Below, in pieces: positions 33,773-41,965 of a stretch of DNA of 42,545 nucleotides; within the stretch, counting starts at the first letter, position 1; each line of letters begins with the position of its first letter. The notes under the pieces are model-generated. The model did no database searches. It had not been told where the DNA came from and saw nothing but the letters and a program-made list of their open reading frames with translations. Made by a program: the position numbers and the translations under genes. Origin of the DNA: Methanocorpusculum sp. (GTDB taxonomy: Archaea; Halobacteriota; Methanomicrobia; Methanomicrobiales; Methanocorpusculaceae); contig DALTWG010000008.1 of the NCBI GenBank assembly GCA_029987245.1, forward strand, positions 1 through 42,545, read 5' to 3'.

Positions 33773-34978
33773 TTATTTTATCCCTTTTTTGTTCCGGAAG
33801 AGTGACCCGATTAAAAGAGCCGCCGCAAGCATGAAAGCAACTGCTCCTATAGTAAGGTACATGCCGGTGTAAGCGGGAATAAGAGCAAGCACTGCCGCTG
33901 TTACCAGTGTTGCGCAGAACTGACCTCCGTAAGTGCAGGCCGACATTCCGCCCATTATTCGCCCGCGAATTGAAGACGGCGTTACCTCGGAAAGCCAGCG
34001 CGTTGCAACCGGCGTTCCAAGACCGATGCCAAAACCGATACAGGATGTGCCAACTGCGACAATAAAAGGATTCAGGGCGTTTGCAATTAAAATCAGCCCG
34101 GTTGCCTGGAACAAAAACATTACTCCGAGCATTTGCAGATGGGAAAATACGGTAGCAAGTTTGCCGTAGACAATCCCCGCAATTGCGGTAAATAAACCCA
34201 CAATTCCTACAATTATGCCGATTTCAGCAGTCGACACCCCGTCCATATCCGCAAGCAGATACGGCGTTTTTGTGGTCATCGAATACAAAAACACCTGACA
34301 TAACAGGACCGCGAGATAGACCAGCAGAATAACACCAATCATTTTGCCGCGTGAGGAAGAATACGCCGCTTTCGCACCTGCATCAGCCTGATGCGCCGGT
34401 TTTTTCGCCCTCTTCGGCTCTTTTAAGGCAATCAGAATTAACGGGATACTTATCAGCGTGATAAAGTAGACCAGAAACGGGGCACGCCAGGAAAAACCTG
34501 CAAGGAACCCGCAGATAATCGAAAGCGCCGTTCCGCCTGCCCCGAGTGCCGCCGCATAATAGCCCAGATATTTTGCAAGTTTGCTTCCCGTAAAATATTC
34601 AGTAAGCAGCGTTGCCGTCACCGGCATAATTCCGGCCATGCCGATGCCTGAAATCAGCCGGAAGACAAGAATTGCATAGATATCGTTTAAGAAAAATCCC
34701 ATGCCGCCGCATACGGCAAATACGGCTGTCGAGACAACCAGCGTTTTTATCCGTCCGCATTTATCTGATACTGCGCCGAGGAAAAAGCCGGCCGCGGCTG
34801 TTCCAAGCGGCGGAAGTGTGATTAAAAGTGAAACTACAGCGGCTGAGGCATCGGGAAAGGCTTCGCTGATTAAAGGGAGGGCAGATGCAATCGCGCCTCC
34901 GCCCAAAAGCGCCGGGGCTGCGGCAAGAAGGAGGACAAAGAGGGTTTTTCTCGTCGGGACAAATTCATTTTCCGGCAT
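33773..34978 (-). CDS. Major facilitator superfamily transporter
   Basis: 401 residues with twelve predicted helices. GAVSDKCGRIKTLV is the MFS loop 2-3 motif, and RLISGIGMAGIMPVTATL is the helix-4 motif typical of drug or metabolite exporters. Substrate unknown. It converges on valS with six bases between stops; T-runs on both strands there can serve both genes. A TATA-like GCTATAAGTTG at about 35005 suggests a leaderless start. Confidence 0.85.
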   Translation of the reverse strand: MPENEFVPTRKTLFVLLLAAAPALLGGGAIASALPLISEAFPDASAAVVSLLITLPPLGTAAAGFFLGAVSDKCGRIKTLVVSTAVFAVCGGMGFFLNDIYAILVFRLISGIGMAGIMPVTATLLTEYFTGSKLAKYLGYYAAALGAGGTALSIICGFLAGFSWRAPFLVYFITLISIPLILIALKEPKRAKKPAHQADAGAKAAYSSSRGKMIGVILLVYLAVLLCQVFLYSMTTKTPYLLADMDGVSTAEIGIIVGIVGLFTAIAGIVYGKLATVFSHLQMLGVMFLFQATGLILIANALNPFIVAVGTSCIGFGIGLGTPVATRWLSEVTPSSIRGRIMGGMSACTYGGQFCATLVTAAVLALIPAYTGMYLTIGAVAFMLAAALLIGSLFRNKKGIK

Positions 34979-35059
34979 TTCTCTTTACTAATTGGTGCCG
35001 GTGCAACTTATAGCAACCGGTCTGCAAATCTTTATCTTTTTGCAAATCAACATACTTGT

Positions 35060-35956
35060 ATGTCTGTTCAAACCCGCGACTCCGGGATTGTGTACTGCCC
35101 GACTCATGACGAACTCAGAAAAGGCTATGCAAATCTCCCGAACGAAGTAAAAGCCTATTACATACTTTCAGCCGCCTGCGGGGCACGTGCCTCGCAGTTT
35201 TGTGCTGTTTTTGGAAGCGACCCCGCATTGCGCGACATCTGCCGCATTAAAAAAGGCACGTATCCCGGCATGGAATCCGATGTTGTCATTATTGATACGC
35301 CGGAATTCAGCAAAGGAAACGCCCGCATGGACTGTTTCTGCTTTCCGCCGAAGCTTGAAAAAGCGGTCAGAAACTTTACCCTTTCCTGCGGAAAGGATTA
35401 TTATCTGAAAACAATACGCTTTGGGCAGGAAGAGGGTTTTTCCATAAACGCATCATGTCTTCGGGAATGGAATTATACCGTCCTCTTTCTTGAAACCGCC
35501 TCCCGCACAAAACAGATTGCAGAAGACGTTATCAGCGGTAAATATACAAAACAAATCCGTGCCGAGGTAAATATTGTGCAGGGAAATATTGCTGTATCGC
35601 AGATTAATCAGGTTCTTGACCATGAGGAACGGGTAAAAAGAGCGGTTGTTACCTACTCCAGAGCCGCGAAGGTAATTTTTGAGGAACTGCAGGTACCTGA
35701 TTTTATTCTGCAGGGAAATGTCGCGTATGAAAAAGACAAAATGACGCCCAAAGAGCGAAAATCCCGTGAAAAACAGGTTATCGAATATCTTCAGGCAAAA
35801 AAAGAGAACGGGGAGCATATGTACACTCACCGGTGGATTAAAAACGAAACCGGTGTTACTTCACGCGAACTGAACAGAATCATCGCTGAAAACGGGCTCG
35901 AACGGGGAAATGCGGGGGGAAGATCAAAAGGCATGGCAAAACCCCGCAGGACATAA
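35060..35956 (+). CDS. Archaeal integrase-like protein with winged-helix tail, probably not catalytic
   Basis: 298 residues. LPNEVKAYYILSAACGARASQFCAV resembles the first Arg box of tyrosine recombinases (R43), and the segment at 128-161 (ASCLREWNYTVLFLE, then AEDVISGK) resembles their second box. The expected His before R135 is Ser, and no tyrosine fits the nucleophile position, so cutting activity looks lost. Residues 230-290 are basic and resemble a winged helix (MYTHRWIKNETGVTSRELNR). It may be a former integrase now used for DNA binding. The family call is tentative. Leaderless start likely. Confidence 0.4.
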   Translation: MSVQTRDSGIVYCPTHDELRKGYANLPNEVKAYYILSAACGARASQFCAVFGSDPALRDICRIKKGTYPGMESDVVIIDTPEFSKGNARMDCFCFPPKLEKAVRNFTLSCGKDYYLKTIRFGQEEGFSINASCLREWNYTVLFLETASRTKQIAEDVISGKYTKQIRAEVNIVQGNIAVSQINQVLDHEERVKRAVVTYSRAAKVIFEELQVPDFILQGNVAYEKDKMTPKERKSREKQVIEYLQAKKENGEHMYTHRWIKNETGVTSRELNRIIAENGLERGNAGGRSKGMAKPRRT

Positions 35957-35973
35957 AGGGGTGAGAGCCCCCT

Positions 35974-36723
35974 TCACTCGTTTAATGCTTCCATCGCGTT
36001 TCGGGCGTAAATATCGTCATATACGAAGACAATATCTACTGAAACCGAAACCTCGACATCGTCCGGCTGAATATATTTGCGCGGCGGATTTACTGAGCAG
36101 ATTTCATTTATTCTGGGTACTGGCATATTCCATTCTTCATTTATTTTGGAATATCCTTCCCAGTCGCATGAAATATCAATCGACTTTGTACCGAGAAGAA
36201 GTATCCCAAGCGGTTCTGCCGCGCATTCCGCGTCAAACCGGGCTGCAAGAACAGCTGTTTGCACGGCTTTTGCACGCGCCTGCTGTTTTGCCTCGTCCGA
36301 GAGGAAATATCTCACCCCGTACATTTCGCTGGCACCCGATTTTACCGCCAGGTCAATAACATCCGAAATCTCGGAAATTCTGGGGGAAACAACATCTAAA
36401 GTGGTGGAAACAGTTGTAATCAGCTGACCTTTTCTCCATCTGCCGTATGCCTCATATGCCCTGTACTGGTTGACATAAATCTCATCACAAGTGACCTTGT
36501 CATCTTCTTTTGCCCATATGTTTAAAGCGGCAAGAAGTTTTTCCGTTTCACCGGCGACCATTTCATATGCAGTTTCTTTTTTACTTTCCTCATGTTCAAT
36601 GCGAAACGAAATCGAAAACATATCCGGCTTTCCCTTTGCATTGCCTTTGCCTGAGGCATGGAGTTCAGCGTACTTTTTTTCGCGCTTTGCGCTTCTTGTG
36701 TAGTCCGGGACAAATTCTGTCAT
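35974..36723 (-). CDS. SIMPL-domain (DUF541) protein
   Basis: 249 residues. The pattern KGKPDMFSISFRIEHEE, the middle VNQYRAYEAYGRWRKGQLIT with VSTTLDVV, and the C-terminal VEVSVSVDIVF match the SIMPL fold. Most relatives are exported, but no signal peptide is seen here, so it may be cytoplasmic. Function unknown. It is divergent from the regulator gene at 36835; a palindrome at 36761-36788 sits in the shared promoter, and a TATA-like site near 36750 suits a leaderless start. Confidence 0.7.
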   Translation of the reverse strand: MTEFVPDYTRSAKREKKYAELHASGKGNAKGKPDMFSISFRIEHEESKKETAYEMVAGETEKLLAALNIWAKEDDKVTCDEIYVNQYRAYEAYGRWRKGQLITTVSTTLDVVSPRISEISDVIDLAVKSGASEMYGVRYFLSDEAKQQARAKAVQTAVLAARFDAECAAEPLGILLLGTKSIDISCDWEGYSKINEEWNMPVPRINEICSVNPPRKYIQPDDVEVSVSVDIVFVYDDIYARNAMEALNE

Positions 36724-36760
36724 ACATTATAGTTGGCGCCGCATCTATAAAAATATTATC

Positions 36761-36788
36761 TAATGCTAAGTTAACATACTTAGCATTA
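36761..36788. promoter_or_regulatory. 10-bp inverted repeat between SIMPL and regulator genes
   Basis: TAATGCTAAG (36761-36770) and CTTAGCATTA (36779-36788) are exact complements with an eight-base spacer. Its place in a divergent promoter beside a DNA-binding regulator gene makes it a likely operator. Confidence 0.5.
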
Positions 36789-36813
36789 TGAGCAATCCGT
36801 AAATGCTATTAGC

Positions 36814-36830
36814 CTTCACGCCCAATGCAT
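36814..36830 (+). repeat. 17-base sequence shared with 7523-7539
   Basis: CTTCACGCCCAATGCAT here and CTTCACACCCAATGCAT at 7523 differ at one base, with weaker similarity on both sides (about 31 bases in all). One copy lies beside the IS605-like remnant; the other ends four bases before a start codon. Possibly a transposon end. Confidence 0.4.
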
Positions 36831-36834
36831 AAGC

Positions 36835-37644
36835 ATGATAAAACGGCTGCGCAGTATTGTACATATTGTTCCCCTTTCAGGAAGTGAAAAGCGCGCAGCA
36901 TCCGTTTATGAAACCAGTGCAGCGGACCGTGTTCATCTTATTGTCCGCAAAAAATCCGCCGCATGGAAAAATTTCTGCGAGCTCCTTGCAGAAAAAAATA
37001 TTGCGGCAGAAACAACCGTCTGCGACCTTTCCAACCCTATAGAATTTTTATCCTGTATAACCAGTCTGATTGCAGCAGAAAACCCTGCCTACAACAGCGT
37101 TTATGTAAATATCGCGGCAGCAGGCCCCATGTGCGCAGGAATAAGCTCTCTTGCTGCCATGGCGCAAAAAGCAGCCGTGTATTCGGTTGAATCCGGCGAA
37201 ATTGTACTGCTTCCTGAAATGGATGTTGTTTTGCCCGAAGAACAGGAAACAGAAGTGCTTGGTGAACTTGTTTTTGCCGAAGACGCCGGTGAATCGCTTT
37301 CCGCAACAGATATCAGCGGTATTCTGGAGCATGAGGATGAAGAGGATGATGAGTTGGACGAATGCGGAAAAATCACCATCTGCGCCTGCCGGCCTATGTC
37401 CCTGATGCAGACGGACTGTGTCGCTGAAGAAAGCAGGATACTTTATCCTGCAAAGCATCCGTCAGACGAACAGAAACAAAAGCGCGCCGTCCAGAGCCGC
37501 AATCTGATGAAAGTCTCTTCCTTTATGCGCAGAATGGAGGAGAAAGGCTATGTTGAAAAGAAAAAGGAAGGGCGCAAAATGCTCTACCGCGTGACTGAAA
37601 AAGGCAGATATGCATATTATCTGACCGGAAAAAAGAATAATTGA
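36835..37644 (+). CDS. HFX_2341-type (DUF6293, CARF-like) transcriptional regulator
   Basis: 269 residues. Residues 4-140 form a Rossmann-like sensor (IVHIVPLSGSE at the start, VYVNIAAAGPMCAGISSLAAMA as the second nucleotide-loop-like segment), resembling the HFX_2341 domain that is grouped with CARF domains. An acidic linker (EHEDEEDDELDE) precedes a winged helix at 210-265 (FMRRMEEKGYVEKKKEGRKM). No CRISPR array or cas gene is in the window. It leads an operon with a small phage-type protein (eight bases later) and a Fic gene, so ligand-controlled expression of these is likely. Ligand unknown. Confidence 0.75.
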   Translation: MIKRLRSIVHIVPLSGSEKRAASVYETSAADRVHLIVRKKSAAWKNFCELLAEKNIAAETTVCDLSNPIEFLSCITSLIAAENPAYNSVYVNIAAAGPMCAGISSLAAMAQKAAVYSVESGEIVLLPEMDVVLPEEQETEVLGELVFAEDAGESLSATDISGILEHEDEEDDELDECGKITICACRPMSLMQTDCVAEESRILYPAKHPSDEQKQKRAVQSRNLMKVSSFMRRMEEKGYVEKKKEGRKMLYRVTEKGRYAYYLTGKKNN

Positions 37645-37652
37645 GGTTACTT

Positions 37653-38054
37653 ATGTCTACAAGATGTTATATCGGCGTGCGAAATCACGATGAATCAGCA
37701 ACATTTATTTACTGCCATTGTGACGGCTACCCGCAGGGAGTCGGTCAGACCTTGCTGAATTTTTACCCAGACCGTGCAAAAGTGAATCAGTTAATCGGTC
37801 TTGGCGATTTGTTTTCGCTTGGCACGTCTATTGAAAACTGCGATGCAGATGTTAGAGACGGAGGTGAAGACTGGGCGGATAATCTGCCTGTCACCATCGG
37901 AGGCGCGCGCCACCCGGAGCGTTATGCGCTTGATATTGAATGGCGCTATATCTTTGAACTGGATGATACCTGGTCATGCTCGGAAGAATGCAGCGGATGC
38001 AGTCAGCCATTGACGTGGAGTGTTATTGAAGATGACTGGCAGCACAAACACTGA
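37653..38054 (+). CDS. Small phage-type protein of unknown function
   Basis: 133 residues. The start STRCYIGV, then YCHCDGYPQGVGQTLLNFY, resembles a small protein common in phage genomes whose function is not known. A C-terminal CSEECSGCSQP cluster may bind a metal. GAGG lies seven bases before the ATG; the TTG at 37641 is less likely. It sits between the CARF-like regulator and the Fic gene in one operon. Confidence 0.7.
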   Translation: MSTRCYIGVRNHDESATFIYCHCDGYPQGVGQTLLNFYPDRAKVNQLIGLGDLFSLGTSIENCDADVRDGGEDWADNLPVTIGGARHPERYALDIEWRYIFELDDTWSCSEECSGCSQPLTWSVIEDDWQHKH

Positions 38055-38086
38055 AGTAGAGAATTGCAGACAATATAGAGGTACAC

Positions 38087-39157
38087 ATGCAAACACTTTA
38101 TGGCCGATGCGATGAATTAAAAGCCCGGATTGACAAATACCGGCCGTTTCCGAAAGAAACGCTTGCTTCCATGCGGGATTATTACCGGATAGGACTTACT
38201 TATGCAAGCAATGCACTTGAAGGAAACAGTCTGACGATTTCAGAAGTAAAAGTCGTTATCGAAGACGGATTAACCATCAATGGCAAACCGCTTCGTGAAA
38301 TGTATGAAACCATCGGGCATGCAAAAGCGTATGAATATCTGTATCAGATTGCCGGTAAAAATCCGCTGACTCTGGACCATATTCTGATGCTTCACCGCCT
38401 GTTCTATCAGAATATTGATTCCGCGCATGCGGGTGTTTTTCGCAAAAAAGCAGTATTTATCAGCGGAAGCAGCTATCCGGTCTGTTCTCCAAAGGATCTT
38501 TCCAGCCGGATGAAAACTTTTGTCGCATGGTTTAATAAGACGGAAGGAACTATTCATCCGGTGGAATTTGCCGCGCTAGTCCATCAGAAATTTGTCTTTA
38601 TCCATCCGTTTATTGACGGGAACGGGCGTGTTTCACGGTTATTAATGAATCTCGCCCTTCTGCGCAGCGGATTTACTATTGCTGTCATTTCTCCGGTTCT
38701 GCGCCAAGAATATAATGCCTGTCTTGAACGTGCGCATGAAAATCCGGAGGATTTCTGTCTGTTTATTGCCCGGTCGGTAATTGAAACGGAAAAAGAGCTT
38801 CTGCGGCTTATTGAAGGCAGCGTGTCGGAATTCCCCGGGATAGAATATACAGTTTCAAAGGACATATCCGGTGATGGAATCAGCGGGGCGACTCCTGGGG
38901 CTGAAGATAGAATAAATGACGGTGGTGATAGATTAAGTGATAGAATAAATAAGGCTGGTGATAGAATAAATGACAGGTTACAGCAGATTTATTCTATCAT
39001 AACAGAGCATCCGGGCATTAATGCAAACGGCATTTCGGAGCTTTGCAACAAGAGCATTGCCACAATAAACCGTGATATTGCAAAATTAAAGGGTGCGGGC
39101 AAAATAGAATTCCGCGGTGCAAAAAAGAACGGCGGGTACTATTCCGTGATAGAATAA
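38087..39157 (+). CDS. Fic-domain AMPylase with N-terminal inhibitory helix and winged helix
   Basis: 356 residues. The active site HPFIDGNGRVSR (H173 to R184) is complete. S41-x3-E45-G46 (SNALEGN) is the inhibitory motif of class II Fic proteins, placed N-terminally, so it can silence itself. Residues 285-355 form a winged helix (SELCNKSIATINRDIAKLKG). The linker repeats DRIN because the DNA repeats a GATAGAATAAA unit. Fic enzymes transfer AMP to target proteins. GAGGT precedes the ATG. Third gene of the operon, closed by the hairpin at 39250. Confidence 0.9.
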   Translation: MQTLYGRCDELKARIDKYRPFPKETLASMRDYYRIGLTYASNALEGNSLTISEVKVVIEDGLTINGKPLREMYETIGHAKAYEYLYQIAGKNPLTLDHILMLHRLFYQNIDSAHAGVFRKKAVFISGSSYPVCSPKDLSSRMKTFVAWFNKTEGTIHPVEFAALVHQKFVFIHPFIDGNGRVSRLLMNLALLRSGFTIAVISPVLRQEYNACLERAHENPEDFCLFIARSVIETEKELLRLIEGSVSEFPGIEYTVSKDISGDGISGATPGAEDRINDGGDRLSDRINKAGDRINDRLQQIYSIITEHPGINANGISELCNKSIATINRDIAKLKGAGKIEFRGAKKNGGYYSVIE

Positions 39158-39172
39158 ACTGATAGAATATCT
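38906..39172 (+). repeat. Repeated GATAGAATAAA motif in and after the fic gene
   Basis: Units occur at 38906, 38927 (variant), 38939, 38960, and at the gene end (about 39147 and 39160); the fic stop TAA is part of one. An inverted copy at 38987-38999 pairs with 38959-38971 over 13 bases (TGATAGAATAAAT) across a 15-base loop. Confidence 0.65.
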
Positions 39173-39249
39173 GTCCCTGCACAAAACATACCTTTATATT
39201 CTTACACGTCGAATACTATATGTTCTTCTGCAAGGGAACAAATTCTTAA

Positions 39250-39276
39250 GGGAATCCCGGTGGGATTCCCGTTTTT
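39250..39276 (+). terminator. Hairpin terminator after the fic operon
   Basis: GGGAATCCC-GGT-GGGATTCCC, a 9-bp stem with a three-base loop, is followed by GTTTTT. It separates the operon from the tRNA at 39300. A TATA-like CTTTATATTC near 39191 could also start a short RNA ending here. Confidence 0.7.
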
Positions 39277-39299
39277 CGTATTCTTAACCCAGCATTTGC

Positions 39300-39371
39300 G
39301 GGCCAGTAGCTTAGTGGTGGAGCGCCCGGCTCATAACCGGGTGGTCGCGGGTTCGAACCCCTCCTGGCCCA
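39300..39371 (+). tRNA. tRNA with CAU anticodon (elongator Met or Ile2)
   Basis: 72 bases. The acceptor GGGCCAG pairs with CTGGCCC, the discriminator is A, and no CCA is encoded. The anticodon stem CCCGG/CCGGG holds CTCATAA with CAT at 39332-39334. The T-loop is TTCGAAC; the T-stem (GCGGG/CCCTC) has one C-U mismatch. The lack of initiator features leaves elongator methionine or lysidine/agmatidine-type isoleucine; I cannot decide. Confidence 0.9.
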
Positions 39372-39460
39372 TCAGCTGTTCCTGTATCATCTTCTATATG
39401 TTCATCCAGTTTTTGCGACTACTTATCAACAGGGTTTTAATCTCAGACGACCATTATATA

Positions 39461-39771
39461 ATGGAACTAGTCCGGGCGGTCTGGCATCGCCTGTTATCCG
39501 AAGTTGTCAATATGCGGAGGACGAAACCCGAAGACGGCTGCGGCAGTCTTTTTGAAAGCGTGAAATACCGACGTTGATACCTTGTCCTGTAAGGTCGATG
39601 GCGCAGAAGGTGTATTCCGGAGGGAATGCATCTCTGCTTGTTGTGGGCACCGGTTCAGGCCCGGAAGGGAGCAGACCTACCGTAAACATACGGCGCCTAC
39701 AGGGTCGCGGGGTGGAGAAGGGTTTTGCGAAAGAGATCAGGCATGTGCTTCCTACCGAGGGTGTGTTCCAT
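39461..39771 (+). ncRNA. Signal recognition particle 7S RNA
   Basis: About 311 bases. The ends pair as ATGGAAC (39461-39467) with GTTCCAT (39765-39771), the archaeal helix 1. The 5-prime domain has the TCCGGGCGG...CGCCTGTTATCCG pattern. The SRP54-binding helix 8 carries CAGGCCCGGAAGGGAGCAG (about 39656-39674), the diagnostic signature. Partner SRP19 is encoded at 14177-14443. The exact ends are inferred from the pairing. Confidence 0.93.
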
Positions 39772-39782
39772 CCTCTGTTATT

Positions 39783-40733
39783 ATGTCAAAAGTAACTATT
39801 ATCGGCGCAACCGGACAGGTTGGCTCTTACATCGCTCATGCTGTATCACAGTTTCCCCATGTAGATGAAATGTGTCTTTTCGGCAGACCAGGAAATGAAA
39901 AATATCTCGACGGCCTTGCCCATGATATGATAGACTCGTTTGCCGCGCGCGGCACTAATACCCGGATTACCATTGGTGTCGACCCGAAAGATCTGCGCGG
40001 TTCTGATATCATTGTTATGACCGCCGGCATTCCAAGAAAGGATGGACAGACCAGACTTGATCTCGCCCTTGAGAATGCCCGTATTGTCAAGCATTATGCT
40101 GAAATGATCGGTCGCCAGGCGCATAGCGCCCTTCTGCTTGTATTAAGCAATCCGGTGGATGTTATGACCACGGTTGCTCTTAAATACTCTGGACTCATGC
40201 CCCACCGCGTTTTCGGCCTTGGCACGCATCTTGATTCGATGCGGCTGAAATCGCTTCTTGCCGACTTTTTCAATGTGCATGTGAGCGAAGTGCACACCAG
40301 AATTATCGGCGAACACGGCGATTCCATGGTTCCGTTATGGTCGGCAACCACCATCGGAGGCATCCAGATTGACAATCTTGTGGGCATTGCAAAAATTCCG
40401 CGTGAGGAGTTCATGGAACGGGTGAAGACCAGTGGTTCGTATATTATCCGCGCAAAAGGTTCGACGGTATACGGCCCCGGCGATGCAGCGGCAAATCTGA
40501 TTAAGACGATTGCAGAGGATGAAAACCGGCTTCTTACGGTTTCGACCAGAATCAACCGGGAGCGTTTCGGCGCAGACGGTATCTGTATCAGTATCCCGGC
40601 GCGCATTACGCGTGAGGGCGTGTTCCCGGTAGAGGTTGTGATGTCTGATGAGGAAACCGAGGCGTTTCAGCGTTCTGTTGCGGTGATTCAGAAGGTAACC
40701 GGGGACGTTTTCGCGGTTTTGGACGCGGAATAA
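39783..40733 (+). CDS. mdh: Malate dehydrogenase, probably NADP-preferring
   Basis: 316 residues. The nucleotide loop is GATGQVG (8-14). R85, R91 and R154 bind substrate, and H178 (GEHGD) is the catalytic base. Arg at position 85 favours malate over lactate. The end of the second strand reads LFGRPG (G34, R35) instead of an acidic residue, which suggests NADP, as in some methanogen enzymes. The frame is open back to 39582, but that part is the SRP RNA, so the ATG at 39783 is chosen. Only 11 bases separate it from the RNA end. Confidence 0.95.
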   Translation: MSKVTIIGATGQVGSYIAHAVSQFPHVDEMCLFGRPGNEKYLDGLAHDMIDSFAARGTNTRITIGVDPKDLRGSDIIVMTAGIPRKDGQTRLDLALENARIVKHYAEMIGRQAHSALLLVLSNPVDVMTTVALKYSGLMPHRVFGLGTHLDSMRLKSLLADFFNVHVSEVHTRIIGEHGDSMVPLWSATTIGGIQIDNLVGIAKIPREEFMERVKTSGSYIIRAKGSTVYGPGDAAANLIKTIAEDENRLLTVSTRINRERFGADGICISIPARITREGVFPVEVVMSDEETEAFQRSVAVIQKVTGDVFAVLDAE

Positions 40734-40751
40734 AAATAGTATTTTTCTTTT

Positions 40752-41681
40752 TTACGCATCCAGAAGCGTTCTTGATACAATCCATTCGCCGTGCGCTTCG
40801 CGCGTGGTGCCTACAATCAGCCATTTCTGGGTGCCGTGTTCCTCTACAACCCCGCAGGCTTCGATAGTTTCTCCGGTAAAAGCCTGCCCCGTGTACGTGT
40901 GCGTAAAGGACATGACATAGTCTATTTCCTCATGCTCCACCTTGTAGATTCCCGGCGAATCAAACGCAAGCGAAGCGTCGGTTACTTTTGCCTCAATCGT
41001 GAGTTTGTGCGTTTTTTTGCCAAGCGTAATCGGCGGAACCGAATGGAGATTGTCGTAACCCCGGGAGTAGAGCAGGTCGAAATACGTTCCTTCGAACTCG
41101 CCGCGGTTGAATTTGCGCGCTTCATGGGCTACGAAGTCGTCGAATGAAATATCGGGCTGTCGTTTGGTGTAGACCTTCTGCCACATCTCGTCGCTCATCG
41201 AAGGAATTTTGCCTTTTGCGACCAGCTGCATCAGTTTTTCGCGCGCGCTAAACCATGTGCTCCCGTACACGACCATATCGATATCGGATGCCGCGTTTTC
41301 CAGGCCCGCTACAAGCGACCCTGTTGCACCAAACGAGCCAGCCGGCAGGTCTAATAAGGAAAAAAGGCGAGCTGCGCGCTCATTGCGTGCTGCAATCGCC
41401 GGGGCCTGTTCTTCGGGCTTTAATACCTGTACAATGTCGGAAAGCGGCACCCGGTGCACTAAATCAAGGTACTCCGGCTTATGCTCTTTGACCCAGGCAA
41501 ACGCGTCAGCGAAGTCGTATTTTTTGTAACGCAGCCCGTTTAGGCGCGAAACACGGTCGCCGTCCTCTGTCGGCACATAGCGCAGAATGCATTCTGCGCG
41601 TTCCTGATTTTCATAGCCGCTTGTTGCATATATGCAGTTGTCGGCCGTCATTACAAAATCCCGCAGGCGAATAGGTTTCAT
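40752..41681 (-). CDS. Archaeal nucleotidyltransferase-domain protein (COG1665 type)
   Basis: 309 residues. GATGSLVAGLENAASDIDMVVYG (117-139) is a nucleotidyltransferase motif with the DxD acids. The N-terminus (IRLRDFVMTADNCIYATSGYEN) and a C-terminal beta domain suit the archaeal COG1665 group. Substrate unknown. A TATA-like site near 41708 gives a leaderless start. It converges on mdh with a T-rich space of 18 bases. Confidence 0.75.
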   Translation of the reverse strand: MKPIRLRDFVMTADNCIYATSGYENQERAECILRYVPTEDGDRVSRLNGLRYKKYDFADAFAWVKEHKPEYLDLVHRVPLSDIVQVLKPEEQAPAIAARNERAARLFSLLDLPAGSFGATGSLVAGLENAASDIDMVVYGSTWFSAREKLMQLVAKGKIPSMSDEMWQKVYTKRQPDISFDDFVAHEARKFNRGEFEGTYFDLLYSRGYDNLHSVPPITLGKKTHKLTIEAKVTDASLAFDSPGIYKVEHEEIDYVMSFTHTYTGQAFTGETIEACGVVEEHGTQKWLIVGTTREAHGEWIVSRTLLDA

Positions 41682-41733
41682 TACTAATACATTGTCCTGC
41701 CCGGTATAAAAGAAATAGGATTGATGTTTGTGT

Positions 41734-41856
41734 ACAAATTAGGTGGTAAAACAGATTCTTGGGATGCTGGACCTGTTCCGTTGCAGAACAGGTCCGGTGA
41801 TGATGTATGAAAGAAAGTCTTATGCTTTGCTGCTGCTGTGCCTTTTTATTTTATTG
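41734..41856 (+). ncRNA. Candidate small RNA
   Basis: TATAAAAG at 41705-41712 would start a plus-strand transcript near 41734. The 10-bp hairpin GGACCTGTTC/GAACAGGTCC lies at 41769-41795, and a T-rich tract (41842-41855) could end it. A second stem GCACAAG/CTTGTGC is at 41859-41884. No ORF is supported. The same TATA region also serves the minus-strand gene at 41681. The rest of 41682-41974 is AT-rich without visible content. Confidence 0.2.
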
Positions 41857-41965
41857 TCGCACAAGTTTTCAGGTAATCTTGTGCACTACTATCTATGTTG
41901 ATAATATATTAAATAGTTTCTTGACTTGATAAAATAATTCAGTTATCCCGGGTATCTGGTCACGC

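Noticed and set aside
39260..39577. 105-residue ORF across tRNA and SRP RNA
   Set aside because: It covers two RNA genes and shows no protein features.
39582..39782. N-terminal extension of malate dehydrogenase
   Set aside because: This stretch is SRP RNA with its diagnostic GGAAGGGAGCAG helix; the Rossmann fold begins at the ATG at 39783.
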